DNA from: Datnioides undecimradiatus
Lineage: Eukaryota > Chordata > Actinopteri > Lobotiformes > Datnioididae
Assembly: GCA_008933995.1 (NCBI GenBank)
Contig: WARS01000036.1
Span: forward strand, 20,631,285-20,695,284
Length of the DNA stretch: 64,000 bases
Direction of reading: 5' to 3'
Position 1 is the stretch's first letter. Each line of letters begins with the position of its first letter. A program made the position numbers and the translations under genes. The notes under the pieces are model-generated. The model worked only from the letters and a program-made list of their open reading frames with translations, had not been told where the DNA came from and did not search any database. This document shows, piece by piece, positions 22,781 through 34,460 of this stretch.

Positions 22781-24180
22781 AAGACGTATCTTTGCTCATT
22801 CGCTGCCTGAAAACTCCGGGGACGGCGAGCGCAGAAATGATCTATTTGGACTCGTAATGAAAAGCCAGCGCGCAATTTTATTCAATTGCATTTTATTATT
22901 GTGAAATTCAAGCTCTTCCGTTCATTCCCAGAGAGCGAGGCAGCTCGAACCGAAAGGCACCGGGCCGATTTACTGCCACTGCAAGACAAGAGGGTGCTCT
23001 GCAGGCAAGAGAGGAGCCGGAGGGGGGGATAGCAGAGGATCTGGGATTTATTTGTGCATGCACCGGTGGCCAAAGAAAGCGGACACCCCGCTTCCATTTT
23101 GGATTCTTTCGCTCCAGACTATGTGCGTACCGCACGACTCGCTGACCTTCTCTGGTAACTGGCGGCTGCAGGCGGAGACGAGAGTTTCTTGTAGATGGGC
23201 AGAAGCGTGCCTGCGGTGGCTACAGAGGAGTGGAGAGCCTGTTTCTTTGCTTCTCTCATTCACTTTCATACCTGCGAAGGTGGCTCAGGAGCCACTCAGA
23301 CCGCGGGGCCAATTTCAGGTGCAATTTCCTGGCTGGTCGAAAGCAGCTGTGCTCAGAAGCAAGAGACGGGCGGCGTGTAATATAAAAGCAAATGGAGCAA
23401 GGCTTGAACTCTTGTCCGTTTAGGCTCACATGTGGCCACGTTTCACGGGAAAATGAGAATATAGAATGTCAGGGAGCCTTTTCTGAAGAGGACTATAGAC
23501 ACGTACGGGCGCCGCCGAGTCCAAATGCAGCCTTTTGTTCTCCCGTCACCCTCAGCTGTCTGAGTCCAGACCAGGGAGAAGCAGCGAGCCCCAGAACGCT
23601 TGCTAAGGTTTGTTGTATCTGGCACCTGTGCGTTTGTTTAGCACGACTCCGCGGGCCTCCCTCGCCTCTCCTCTCCTCTACGGTCAAGGTCTGTGGTAAT
23701 GTCATGCAAATTATATGCAAAGGGCGGTTTGCTCCACATGTCCGGCCCTGACTGTTACATCTCACCTTTAATTTGGACTGACACGTCAGCCAGTCGAAGC
23801 ATCAAAGCAGCATTTTTTAAGTCCGGTCCCAAGACCCCGGCCCCGTCCCCCCTCCGAGTCGCCGCCGGCTCGCCCAAGGGGCTGTTTAGCTGACCTACTA
23901 ATCAGCCCGCTGTTCCCTAAATAGAAATCAGCCTTTCTGGAGTGGTGCGTCAGCAGGTTTTGCAAGAGGGGAGAAATGTCCTTGCTCTGCAAATCAAAAG
24001 ACACGAAAAACAATTTCTGAAGGCGTGCGACCGAAAACTTTCAGCCAGACAAAGCATTTCACGCGTCCGTCACCGCGAATTAACATTCAGCAAACTCGCC
24101 CCAGAAGGAAATGCGCCGTGCTTACGCACCAGGTTTCACAGTTTAACAAATGAATATGTAAAGCAGAGAGAAGCTTGAAC
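22781..24180. promoter_or_regulatory. Long candidate block of conserved non-coding DNA
   Basis: This is one of the longest stretches without microsatellites or repeat words. It includes GGACTCGTAATGAAAAGCC (22850), TTTTATTCAATTGCATTTTA (22877), a paired octamer-like site ATGCAAAT plus TATGCAAA at 23704-23721, TTTAATTTGGACTGACACG (23769), CCTACTAATCAGCCCGC (23894) and AATTAACATTCAGC (24078). Unusually long frames on both strands (up to 123 codons) reflect low stop density, but no splice-flanked domain was recognised. A conserved enhancer cluster is the most economical reading. An unrecognised exon cannot be fully excluded. Confidence 0.35.
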
Positions 24181-27100
24181 ATAAACACAGTAAAAAGCTT
24201 TTCTCATGCTGAGGAATGTTTCTACTCCTGCAGCAGCCACACGGCGACGTCCAGGGCTTTAGACTCCGCCTCCACCGTCCTGGACTTTCCAGTTTGATTC
24301 AAACCAAAATTACAGGTATGAAACCTCCGTCAGGCCACAGTCTGGACCGAGCGGCCGACCGAAGAACTCAGTTGGTCTGCATAAAAAAATAACTATTGTT
24401 CAATTTGTTTCGGGCATGAAACCGCTTTTACAGGACGTTCCTGCAGGTTGTCGTCAGAGCAACAAGAGCAGGTTGGTGGTTCAGGAGAAACACTCACAAA
24501 AACTGAATAACTTTGATTAATTCACGACGATGTCAGACACACAGCTACGAACCAATCAGATGCAAGGAGAGGGAGGTTCAAACCACAGGGTGACGGTTCT
24601 CCAGTTGGTTTGCATGAATGCAATGAAAACCCCCAAACTGACTGCATCAAATATGTCAAATTCACAAAAACATGGACCTTGGTTCAGACTTTGACGTGTG
24701 AAACAACTGTAAAATGTACAAACTAAGACTGTATCAACACGCGTGACCTTAGAAACGCCGACGAGCCTCTTTAAAGGACGGTTACTGTGGGACTAAAGCT
24801 TTAATTTCACCCGTGCTGTAAAGTAAATACGTAAAAATCACAGAGCTGCATCTTCCCCCTCAGTAATTAATGACAGCTCTGTGGAAACACAGTCAATGAA
24901 TCCAGCCTTTCAGTCCAGCCGGCCGCTCCGTCGTGAGCGCTGCAGGCTTATTGATGATTTTTCTTTCCAGTTCATTTCTCCATTCAATGGCTGGTTTAAC
25001 CCGCTTGGGGGCCCCGGGGCAGAATGAGGTGTGGGGCCCCTCGTTCCACCAACACCATCACCTCTCTGTGCATTGTACACTGTGTGGAGAACCACAGCGC
25101 TGGCATTTATAGAGAAACATGCACCGTTCAAACTGAAATAATGAAGATATTAAAGCCGGTTTTGGACAAAGACCAGCGCAGCACCTGTGGGGACCGGGCG
25201 GTGAGCGTCTGGGAGCAGTAGCTGGTTGTTCCAAGTGAAACACGTCTCGGGTCGCTCGTGCGTTTGCAGTATTTGCAGCCAGATTCGTACCAGCGCTCGT
25301 TCTGATACGTGGCAGGCAGATCCTCGTGCTGCACAGGCACCTGGTAAGTGTATTCACTCAAGCGCTGCACGTGTAAATGCACTTTTAAGGCTTATGTTGC
25401 ACTTCCTATTCAAATGCATGGTTCTAAACTGATTTCACATTTAAAAACATGATAGTCTTACAGAATATAGTGCACTGTAAGATGAAAGCTTTCAGGTTCT
25501 GGGTCTGATTGAGGCTCCTCATCACAGCTTTGAGTTGTTAGCACGTCCACCAACGACAGAGTTCCCCTTTTAGACTTAGGAAGCACCGACGTGAACCCTG
25601 AAAGTGTTCGACATCCCGATAACGCCGCGCTTCGCACAGTGTGATTAAAACAAATTCACACATGGGAGAAAAGAGAAGCTGTAAAACGGATGCTTTTTCA
25701 GAACGGCCGCCGTCCGCACGGTGCAGGGAAACCCACGGCTCATAAACACTCAACGAAACTCTTAATTACACCTCCGTGGGATGATAAACGTAAAAGTGTT
25801 TCATTATCACCTGGCAGCGTGTGGATGTGCAGGATGCAGGTTGTTTAAAGTAAAAACGTTCCTTGGAGCGTGAACTCGTGTGAAGAGCACGAGGCTTTAA
25901 CTGGAGCGTGCTAACAGCTCCGAACTGACGCGGACGCTTTTTAATTAGCGCTGCAGTGTCTCAGGGTGGGGAGCGTTCATTAAACACAACAGCATTTGTT
26001 TATTTTGTTCAGATATTATTCAGATATAACTGCAGAACACGCAGCGCACTGTGCAAACTGACGAGGGAGTAATTGAGGATAAAATAACCTTTTAATTGAC
26101 TGAAGCGCGGCGTAAAAAGCAGAGCGCATGCATCCGATCAGCTGCTGCAGCGGTGACGGAGATCACATGACAGTAATGACACGCCGCAGTGTCTCACGCC
26201 GGCCGCGGCTTCATGACGACTTAGATTTGTTGTGTTTTTCCCTTTTTCCTGCCACTTCCTGTTTCAGAATGAGCCGATGACCTTTGCACCTGAATCACAT
26301 TCAACGTGCAGGAAATCTGAAAATCACAAACCTTCACTCACAGCAGATTTATCTCTGTCTTAATGTGATTTCACTCACTTAGCAAAGACTTTTTATCCTT
26401 TGAATCTTCTTTGTGCTTTTGCACTTTACATTAAAAGCTATTTTTAGCTTTTTTTTTATTGTTTTCCTGCAAAGATCTTTGGTTATCCTCAGCGTTCGTC
26501 GTGCACCGTGCGAGTACAGCTCCTTACGTTCCCTCCTGTCACATAATAAACTAACACCAACATGAAACTGGAGTTCAATCAGAGGTGGTTCCTGTTTGTG
26601 TCGCCACAGCAACGCGTGGTCACATGTGAGCTGTCATTCTGTGTTTGTTCCAACAAAGAAAAGAAACGACGTGTTTTTACAGTTTTGCATCTTTTCCTCT
26701 GATCAATAACAACATGTTTCCCGGCCTCTGACGACAGCGCTCGGTGCTCATCGGCTCTGTGTTGTTAAGGCTGAGCGGGTGCTGCGCTCAGGTTGCATAA
26801 ACAGCCTCGGTGTCACATCAGCTCAGCTTCAGTTATTCTCTCATTTCCAGTTTTCATAACGTGTGTGAACCGATTCAAACCTTCCAGAAATCACACGGCT
26901 CTGATCTGACCTCTGATCTGACCTGAGCCACGTTCACGCTCCGAAGTGCTCACAGTCAGCTGCACGTCATGCTGTCGGCAACCTCGGCCTGAGTTCACGT
27001 GACTTTTCTGTGACTTTGATCAGCGTTTGTCACGTTTCTGCATTTGTGGGAGACAAAACCGTGCAGATGTGGTTCAAAGTTGCCCTTCACATCCAGGAAT

Positions 27101-28128
27101 TCTGGGATATGATCTGTTTCTGCGAAGCCATTCGCATCACGATCGCACACTCGAGTGTTCGACAAAAAGCCGTAATTAAAATCTGCCTCTCTTTCTCCTC
27201 GTCCTGATTATCGCCTGATCTCAAAATCACTTCCGCCGCGCAGCCTCACGTGAAGCAGCAACAGTTTACAGCGCAGGGACACGAAATGTGAGCAGCTAGT
27301 AATAGAGTGAGGAGGGGAAGCGGCGTCGGCCCGGCGTTATACAAACACCGGCCCGCCGATATCTTATGCATGGAAAATGAAATGTGCTCGTGCAGGTTGA
27401 GTCTTCCTGCAGACTTAAGCCTGACTGCTGGTGCTCATACACTCATACACTCAGCCGCTCCGTCTGCTGCTGAATATAAATGGAAAAATTTGGACGGTGC
27501 GGCCGCCGCTACGACCGCTTCGACCGCTTCGGCGAGGTGCTTGTGAGGTTTGAGCGTTTCTGTCGACGTTCAGACGGCCCGCTTTCTGTCGGCCGCGAGC
27601 GCCCAGGCGTTCTCGGAAGCTTCCTGGTTTGTTCGGCGAAGTGGAGCGGATGCAGTCTATTGTGAATACCGAGGCGTGATTATGGTGGCCAGAAATGACA
27701 GTCACCACGGCGACCCCGCTCCATTGTGCCAGCCTTCCTCCTGTTTCCTGTGTCGCCCCGCTCTGTGATAACACCCCTCCTCCCTCTCACACACTTCATA
27801 TTTAACCGCATTAGCTCCTCCATTAGCTGTTCTACCTAACGGGTGTCCGTCCTCAGAAACACACACCTCGTCACACTTCCCGCGGTAAATACGTCGGCGG
27901 CTGAGTCACAAGCCAACCGCAGCAGTTGTCTCGTGATTGGCAGGTCACAGGATCCCTCCCTCCGCCTCCCCGGTGCACACATCCGTTTCTTACTCCCTGC
28001 CTCTGCGCTGAGTAAACACAGCCTCACAGTCCACAGCAAAACAGCAGGAAGAGTGTCGTAAAAGGTCTGGAACGCCGGGAGTGAAAAACTGCACCTTCAA
28101 ATGGAAAAAAGGAGAATTTCTCATGTAT
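24181..28128. other. Non-coding stretch, no definable gene
   Basis: This is a long run of unique-looking DNA. There is a doubled TCTGATCTGACC word near 26899-26922 and a GACCGCTTC doublet near 27510-27530. The area around 27310-27400 has a weak conserved-element look (TCTTATGCATGGAAAATG). No gene or RNA was recognised. Confidence 0.45.
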
Positions 28129-28168
28129 GGGTGAGGGGGAGGGGGAGGGTGAGGGGGAGGGAGAGAGA
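28129..28168 (+). repeat. Strong G-quadruplex motif
   Basis: Six G runs of 3, 5, 5, 3, 5 and 3 bases lie at 28129-28131, 28135-28139, 28141-28145, 28147-28149, 28153-28157 and 28159-28161. They are separated by loops of one to three bases and followed by GAGAGA. This far exceeds the standard quadruplex pattern on the plus strand. Confidence 0.85.
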
Positions 28169-30420
28169 CTTTCTTGCCAAGTGTGAGGAAAGACAGCAGA
28201 CTTCCATACGGAGCTGTGAAGGATCAGACTCTAAGTGACCCGCTGATTCCTGCTGTTATTGTCCTCTTCACTCAGGTGTCCAGTGAAACCTGATATCATC
28301 ACATCTGGCTGGGGAGGACGTGGGATGTGTGTCTTTGTGAGGACCGCTTTAAGGTTTTAGACCCCGCCAGCGAGGACACCGCGGCCTGTTCAGGCTCGTT
28401 TAAAGGACCGTTTCCACGTTAAGACGGCGTGTAGGTTTGAAGAATGAGGCTGTTTGTTTCTCTATGTGCAACAAACTGCAGTGCATTTCAGTTTCACAGA
28501 AAATATGGAAAATGCTTTTAAACGGCACTATTTTCAGTGGAGGATTGATACATATTTGTGGTCCTGTAGCTGAGTCAAAGTAAACTACATTTCCCATGTT
28601 GCCCAAGTGTTTCTAATGGGAACATGGTGCAGAGGAATAAGACCCACATCACATGGCCGTGCACGTCGTCCGTGCAAGACAACTTCCTGTGACCACTGTA
28701 GTTATGACGGGACCAAAGGAGGAAGTCATGTGACCTAGTGTAAAAAGCAAGAAGTCCACATGGGACGAGGTCAGGGTGGAATCACAGGACTGTGGTCAAC
28801 ACGACGTCTCATGTGAAACCTCAGATCAGAAGTGTACGGATCTTAACTCCGTTCTTACTTTAATCCAAACTGTGATCTTTACCTCAAACCTCTGGGCAAA
28901 TCAAAAGACACAAATGTGACTGTGCAACATGGTGCATTCTGGGAAATGGAGGCCAGAGTGCTTCTGGAGCTTGGTTCATATCAGGGACTCAGAGTCGGGG
29001 TATTTCAGGCTCTGCCGCCATGTGTTTGTTTAAAACTCGCACTCGCAGTAACGTTGACTTCACTCTAGTTTATGTTGATGATGTCTGCAGCGCAGCAACT
29101 TCTGCACAGCTCACGTGATACAGATGCAACAGGCCTCGAATTAACCTGCAGCCTGCAGCCAGCAACCAGCAACCAGCTGACGCTGTCCAACAACTTTCCA
29201 GCCAGCAATCCGTTTCTGATCCACTGCAACCGTCAGACTGACAGGCTCTGAGGATGGCAGCCGCCCAATCAAAGACAACAAACACAACAAACCTTTAGGC
29301 AGAGCCCCCCCACACAGCCGACAGCATCAGGCAGGAGACGCCGAGCCTTTCAATAGTTTATTGCATAATTACCGCTTTGATGTCGACGTGCATGTTCAGA
29401 ATGAAAGGAGAGCGAACACGTATGAGCCGTCGCTGAGACTGCAGCCGAGGCACGAGTGTGAATTACAATGCAGCTTTATTGAAAAGTATATACAGCTTAA
29501 AGGATCACGCTTGAATAAAGGCATTAAACAGGGTTCGTTTGTTTGATGAGAGGGAGGAAAACATGAAGGAATGTGGCGCTGCGTTCCCCGTCTCCCTGCA
29601 GAGGGCCTTCAGAGGTGCGTTCGGAAACAACGCTGTCATCTTTGCAACCTGAAACTGTTTGTTTGCCGTGGTTACCCGCAGAACAGAGAGGCTGGACCGG
29701 TGTCTCCTGACAGCCCGTCCTCATATTGAGGCCCGGTTGATTGACAAATGTGTTTTGAGACCAAATAAAAAAGCAGTTGAGCAGGGCCCCCGCCGCCCAG
29801 CCGGGTACCGCCGCCTGAAACGAGACGCGTCCCGGCTTCATGGGGAAATATTACACTTCAGTGAAGGTGATTGTTTCTGACGTCTCCTGTTCCAAAGAGT
29901 CTCCCCTCGCTCCTGCTTTAACACCAGACGGAACGAGACATGAAAGACATATTTGGACAAACGCATATTCAAAGTGGCACCGGTGTAATCACGCGTACGC
30001 CTGCTTTCATACAGTCACGATCACAGCGAGCGTTTTAATTGACTGTTTGACTGACTGCACGACAACACGCAGACTGGTTTCTTGTCACGAAACAGGCTGT
30101 CGATCTGCCTTTTGTCCTGTTCGTCTCCTCCAGGTCTGATCCGTGTGAGTGTGTGTGGTCCTATGAATGTGTTTGTCAAACCGGGATTAAGCTGCAATTT
30201 GCCCGCGGCGAGAAAACAGTTGTGTGTCAATCTGGGAGCGAGACCATACGATTGGCGCTGGAGTGCTGTTACTGCTCTGTGCTGCACATCTGCACGGCTC
30301 AGACAGGGAATCAAAAGAGCAGAGGAACGGCCGCGCTCTGTCTTTCAAGCTGCAGATGCAAAACACAAACATTTAGGCCTGCTTTGATTATCCACGTTGA
30401 ACAACTAACACACAAAGGTC
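28169..30420. other. Non-coding stretch, no definable feature
   Basis: An imperfect CAGCCTGCAGCCAGCAACCAG repeat lies near 29150-29178. Otherwise no gene, RNA or mobile element was recognised. Confidence 0.5.
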
Positions 30421-31020
30421 GACCTCTGTAGAGCTAAAACACAACTCGCTGCACGGTTCCAGTTGGTTGCAGCGGGCTGGTGGAGGCTAAGAGACGTCCA
30501 GCTGTGGACGGAGTCTGCAGCTCAACAAGCTGCACCCGTTAGAAATAAGTCAGTATCAGCTGAGGTGCATGCTACACTTTGAATCTCTTCACTGCTTCAC
30601 GTTGCCGCTTGCACCAGACTCAATTTGCAAAAACCGCGATTTAAACTTGCAGAACTCTGTTGCTGCTGGTCTACCACTGACTCCTTCAGCTGCTTAGTTT
30701 GTGTTCGACTGGAGGTGGACCTCTAACCGACAAATCGTTGAGAAGGATCTAATTTCAACGTCTGCTGCTGCTTTTGCAAAGACCACCGACTCACTTCCTT
30801 CTTCCTCGGAGGCAGGCGACCACCAGCGACTCGGGACACGCTGCAAATTTCAGAAAAGTTCATGCAGAAACGATAAACGCCACTTTGCAAATCCAAGAGA
30901 AGCAAGAAGAGGCGTTCTTTGGCAGGTGGAAGTTCACATCATTGGCCAGTCACGTTGTACTAAAGACCAGCTGCGGATGGTTGGTCTGTGTTTTACAGCA
31001 GGAACAATTAGAGAGTGACA
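30421..31020. repeat. Possible old dispersed repeat, TTGCAAA-rich
   Basis: The stretch carries repeated TTTGCAAA/TTGCAGA words (near 30625, 30645, 30772, 30840 and 30883) together with CAGTTGGTTGCAGCGGG and GCGACCACCAGCGACTCG. The wording vaguely resembles a repeat seen in fish genomes, but neither ends nor family could be defined. Confidence 0.2.
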
Positions 31021-31229
31021 GATTTAGACGAAGCGCCAACAAAAGGACTCGTGTTCTGCGTCGCGGCGAGGATCAAGCACAACGTCTCCGTGTTTCAGCT
31101 CGGCTCTTCGTGGTGCTTTGATCACTTCCCTGTGGGAAACACTGGAACATGTTTACTCGGGCGGGGAGAGGGTGGGGGGGCGTCTGTAAACCACTTTGAC
31201 TGAAGCCTACGCACGCTCCATCCTACGAG

Positions 31230-31400
31230 AACAGCCTGTGAGCGCTAAGTGACGGCACGCAGACGCCGTTCAGGCCGTATTTACTGATCCGCACCTGCTG
31301 ATTTAATATTCATGCACCCGGCGCCGCTCCTGATCTGAGATCATTTACACCGTATCTGTTCCCCACGAGGGCTGGATTTATTTTATTTTTATATGTGTTT
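31230..31400. promoter_or_regulatory. Candidate conserved non-coding element
   Basis: It contains CTGATTTAATATTCATGCAC (31298), GATCTGAGATCATTTACACC (31331) and TTTATTTTATTTTTATATG (31376), with no simple repeats. The call comes from texture only. Confidence 0.28.
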
Positions 31401-31959
31401 GTTTGTTCTGAATAAACAAATGCATCTTTCATTATATCTCATAGGTGCTTCCGTGCAGGCCTTGGTCTGATATGGAGGATACGGATGTCTCTCCACAGAG
31501 CGACTCTGAAACTCTGTGGGTGGATACACGTAAAAGAGTTTCTCGCTCGATTAGCATAACTCATGCTAACGTTTGAGACTGTCGTGGCTTAATAAGGCAC
31601 AGATTTCACAGACTGCCACAAAGCTGAATGAGAGCGTTATAAAATTCATTTAACTGTAATAAAACTTTATAAGAAAAATGTAACATCTGACACCTCACTG
31701 AACAAAAACGTGGTTATTCATAGGCTAATTATGCTAAAACAGTATTTCCCCATGCAAACCGCAGTCCTGTTGACTTGCATCTGAGACACCCGGGGCAGGA
31801 AGTCAAATGTGATGTCATCAGTTTGTGGGAGAAACAACATGTGAATTATGAGACTGAGTGGGACTGCGTGGGTCAGTGGGGGGGGCGGGGACAGGTTGCC
31901 TGGTGTGGGACTTTGATTCATGACCCAGGTGCCGGCGGCCACAGCAGCGCCTCTGAACA
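31401..31959. other. Non-coding stretch, no definable feature
   Basis: No gene or mobile element was recognised. A G run lies near 31878-31883. Confidence 0.5.
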
Positions 31960-32430
31960 CTTGTCAGTGTCCTGTGATGTGATTGAAACCATTAATCATG
32001 TGAGTTTTACTCGTATGTTGGTGAAATTCCTCCTGGGCGCCGGGCGACAGCGGGGCAGTAATTGCTATTTCCATGGTAATGATGAGGGTTAACGGGCGGG
32101 GTCGGCGACCTCCAGGACGCGCTGGGTGACACGCGGGCTGAAATGCGTCGTCCGCGTCTGTGTAAGTAACAAATTCTTAATTAAACTGTGTACAACGTGG
32201 CAATTTAAGTGCCCTAAAAATAATTGATCAATAAAATCAACCCTCCATTAAATTGCCCCCACGCAGTTGCCCCGCTCCATCATCTCAGTTGTTCCTCCCC
32301 TGTCCGCCGGAGAACCATAACACCGCGAGCTGCAGACTGAGAGGAGGAGACAGTTTAGTAATATCTGCTCCCCTTGGCCTCGCGTCTGGTTCTTAATGGC
32401 ACTTCACAGCGGTAATGGTGCTGGGGTTAA
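31960..32430. promoter_or_regulatory. Candidate conserved non-coding element
   Basis: The block holds GTAATTGCTATTTCCATGG (about 32057), AATTCTTAATTAAACTGTG (32172), GGCAATTTAAGTGCCC (32199), AATAATTGATCAATAAAATC (32218) and CATTAAATTGCCCCC. This dense series of homeodomain-type AT words embedded in mixed-composition DNA is one of the better conserved-element candidates in the window. Conservation is untested. Confidence 0.38.
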
Positions 32431-32447
32431 TGTTAATGTGGAAATGA

Positions 32448-32476
32448 GTGTGTGTGTGTGTGTGTGCGTGCGTGTG
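32448..32476. repeat. (TG)n microsatellite
   Basis: A TG array with a few CG steps at its end. Confidence 0.92.
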
Positions 32477-33734
32477 CAGCTGAGGGTCGGCCTGTCCTTC
32501 ATCCCTGGAGCTGCAGCTCTTTATCAGCCTCTACCTCTGTGAAATCAGGCGAACGCCGGCAGCCTCGGCTCGGCCTGTGTCCGCCCTGTGGCACGCCGCC
32601 CTCCCCTCATCCACCCCCCACCTCGCTCTTTGCCTCCGTCCTTCCCAAACAGATGCACACACACACACACAGTGATTTACAGGGCCGATAGCCCGCCAGC
32701 CCGGGCTCGCGGAGCTGAGGCCTGGGCGGCTATCGATCCGGCGTTTGATTGCTTCGGTTTACGAGCTGCTCCGGTTTAATTGAACAGAACTAAAGGTCCT
32801 GAGACTTCACCTGCTCAACAAGAGCTGATGTGTGATTAGTGTAATGGGTCTGGACACGTTTCCCTGCATCATACATCAAGGTTGTATGTAACAGATAACA
32901 CGTCTGGGTGCGCTGCACATCTACCATCTCGGCGGGCCCAGATCTCAGGCCTGTTAACAAACCTGCATTGATTTTTGTCCGAGCGCGACAGCTGCCGTCG
33001 CTCCGGACACAGTTTCAGATGATGATCTTTGGGTTTTTTTGTTTTTTTTCTTCTTCCCGTGGAGCTAAAACGCAGTCAAACAATCCATATTCAAACTTTT
33101 ATGGGTAATAAATACCTGGGCTGTTCATCTACTGCTATTTTACCCCCATCTGCCTTGGACCGAGATCCAGTGGCCATCTGGCTCCTTCTTTACTCTCCCA
33201 AATTGATCTACCACTCAGCTAACCCTCCCCACACACAATATATATGACTTCACCCTCCCATTCTCCAGTTAACCCACAGCAAATCAGCCATTTAAGTTCG
33301 GGAACTGGGCCAAGGCTATATCTCAGGACCAGAGAAATAGGGAGTGAGGTGAAAATTTGGGTCTATGACTAAAAGCGTTGGCTTGCGCCCAGTGAAACAG
33401 TCAGGGTTAAAGTAGCTGGAGCTAACGGCTCTGGATGTGCGAGCTTAGCACTGACATTCTGTGTGTGTGTGTGTGTGCGTGTGTTTCCCGGCTTCCTGGT
33501 GTCGAGTTTCAGTTTTCATGCTGATGGGAGGAAATGCTGATTTAATTTCGGCCTCCTCTGAGCTCCTCTGAAACTCTGATTTACTACCCCCCGATACTTT
33601 GAGATAATAGATTGTGGCCGGACCACATGAGCTGTGAGAGCGGGGCGCGTTAGCGTTGGGATCCGAGCTGTTCTGCAAAGACAAGCTGATGCTTTTCCAC
33701 TGCAAACCTGTTTTGCACCAAAGGAAAGAACATT
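32477..33734. other. Non-coding stretch with two short arrays
   Basis: The stretch contains a CA array at 32656-32671, a T-rich run near 33032-33055 and a TG array at 33460-33484. No gene or RNA was recognised. Confidence 0.5.
33460..33484. repeat. (TG)n microsatellite
   Basis: A TG array with one CG step. Confidence 0.93.
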
Positions 33735-34355
33735 TTTAGAGAGAGCTCCCCTTCGTTAGGGCTGCAAATGCATTTTGTAGGAGTCTGCAGGTGCATGTTG
33801 GCTTAATGCAGGTAAGACAGTGAGGAAGAGAGACAGGCGGAGACAGACAGCTGTCTTACTCTTGATCATACAAGCTCATCTTCCTTTTGACCATGGATCT
33901 CCTGGATGAGCTCTTGCCGTTTTATGGCCTATAACCGTCCTGGGCTATAACAGAAGACGTCATTATACATCCCATGGCAGAGTGGCTCTCCTCGTCTGTT
34001 CTGTCCCATTGAGCTGCGAGGTGCTTTTCAAAGGAGACGCTCCAAAGACGGGGCCCCCCAGAAAATGAGATGCTAAGGTCATTAACTTTTATCCTTGGAC
34101 TAGGTTATGGATTTAAGCCGGAGCGCTGAGGCCCCGCTCAAAATGAGGCCCCTGCACTTCGGTGGAAGAGGCGCACCGTGGGAGGCAAAGCTAACAGAGA
34201 CAGAAAGTGAATTCTGGTGGTTGGAAGCTTTCCTTAATTTCCCCGTTGGTTTGAGAGCGGCTCTCTCACCGGTGTTAAAGCAGCGTCGCCGGGCCGGCAT
34301 TAGCTCTCGCTTTAATGGAAAGTGTCCAACTATAACTGACTCATGTGCAGTGAGG
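33735..34355. promoter_or_regulatory. Candidate conserved non-coding element
   Basis: The block has no simple repeats. It carries GGCTGCAAATGCATTTTGTA (33759), GCCGTTTTATGGCCTATAAC (33917), GTCATTATACATCCC (33958), GGTCATTAACTTTTATCC (34077) and TTTCCTTAATTTCCCC (34228). Several are CArG-, POU- or homeodomain-like. A short ATG frame at 33893 reads only 14 codons before a stop. The call comes from texture only. Confidence 0.32.
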
Positions 34356-34363
34356 TAAGAAGT

Positions 34364-34460
34364 CCTTGGGTCGTCTCGGTGGCCGAGCAGCTGAGACGCA
34401 TAAGAACACAGCAGATCTCCTCAGTCCTCAGTCAAGGGCAAAGAAAAAAATAATGAAAAT
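34364..34460 (+). mobile_element. tRNA-derived SINE remnant with internal deletion
   Basis: GTCTCGGTGGCCGAGCAGCT followed by GAGACGCATA is a good RNA polymerase III box A of the tRNA-Leu/Ser type (TGGCCGAGC). It heads a SINE family I remember as abundant in fishes, which normally continues with a GGTTCGATTCC box B. Here box B is absent. The sequence jumps to a TCCTCAGTCCTCAGTCAAGG tail and an A-rich end (34440-34455), so this is a head-to-tail remnant with its middle deleted. Confidence 0.45.

Noticed and set aside
26470-26500. Thirteen-base match to the start of the miR-9 mature sequence (TCTTTGGTTATC)
   Set aside because: The match stops there and no complementary arm or hairpin lies within 80 bases on either side.
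33893-33940. Short ATG frame beginning MDLLDELLPF
   Set aside because: It reaches a stop after 14 codons and has no support as a peptide gene.
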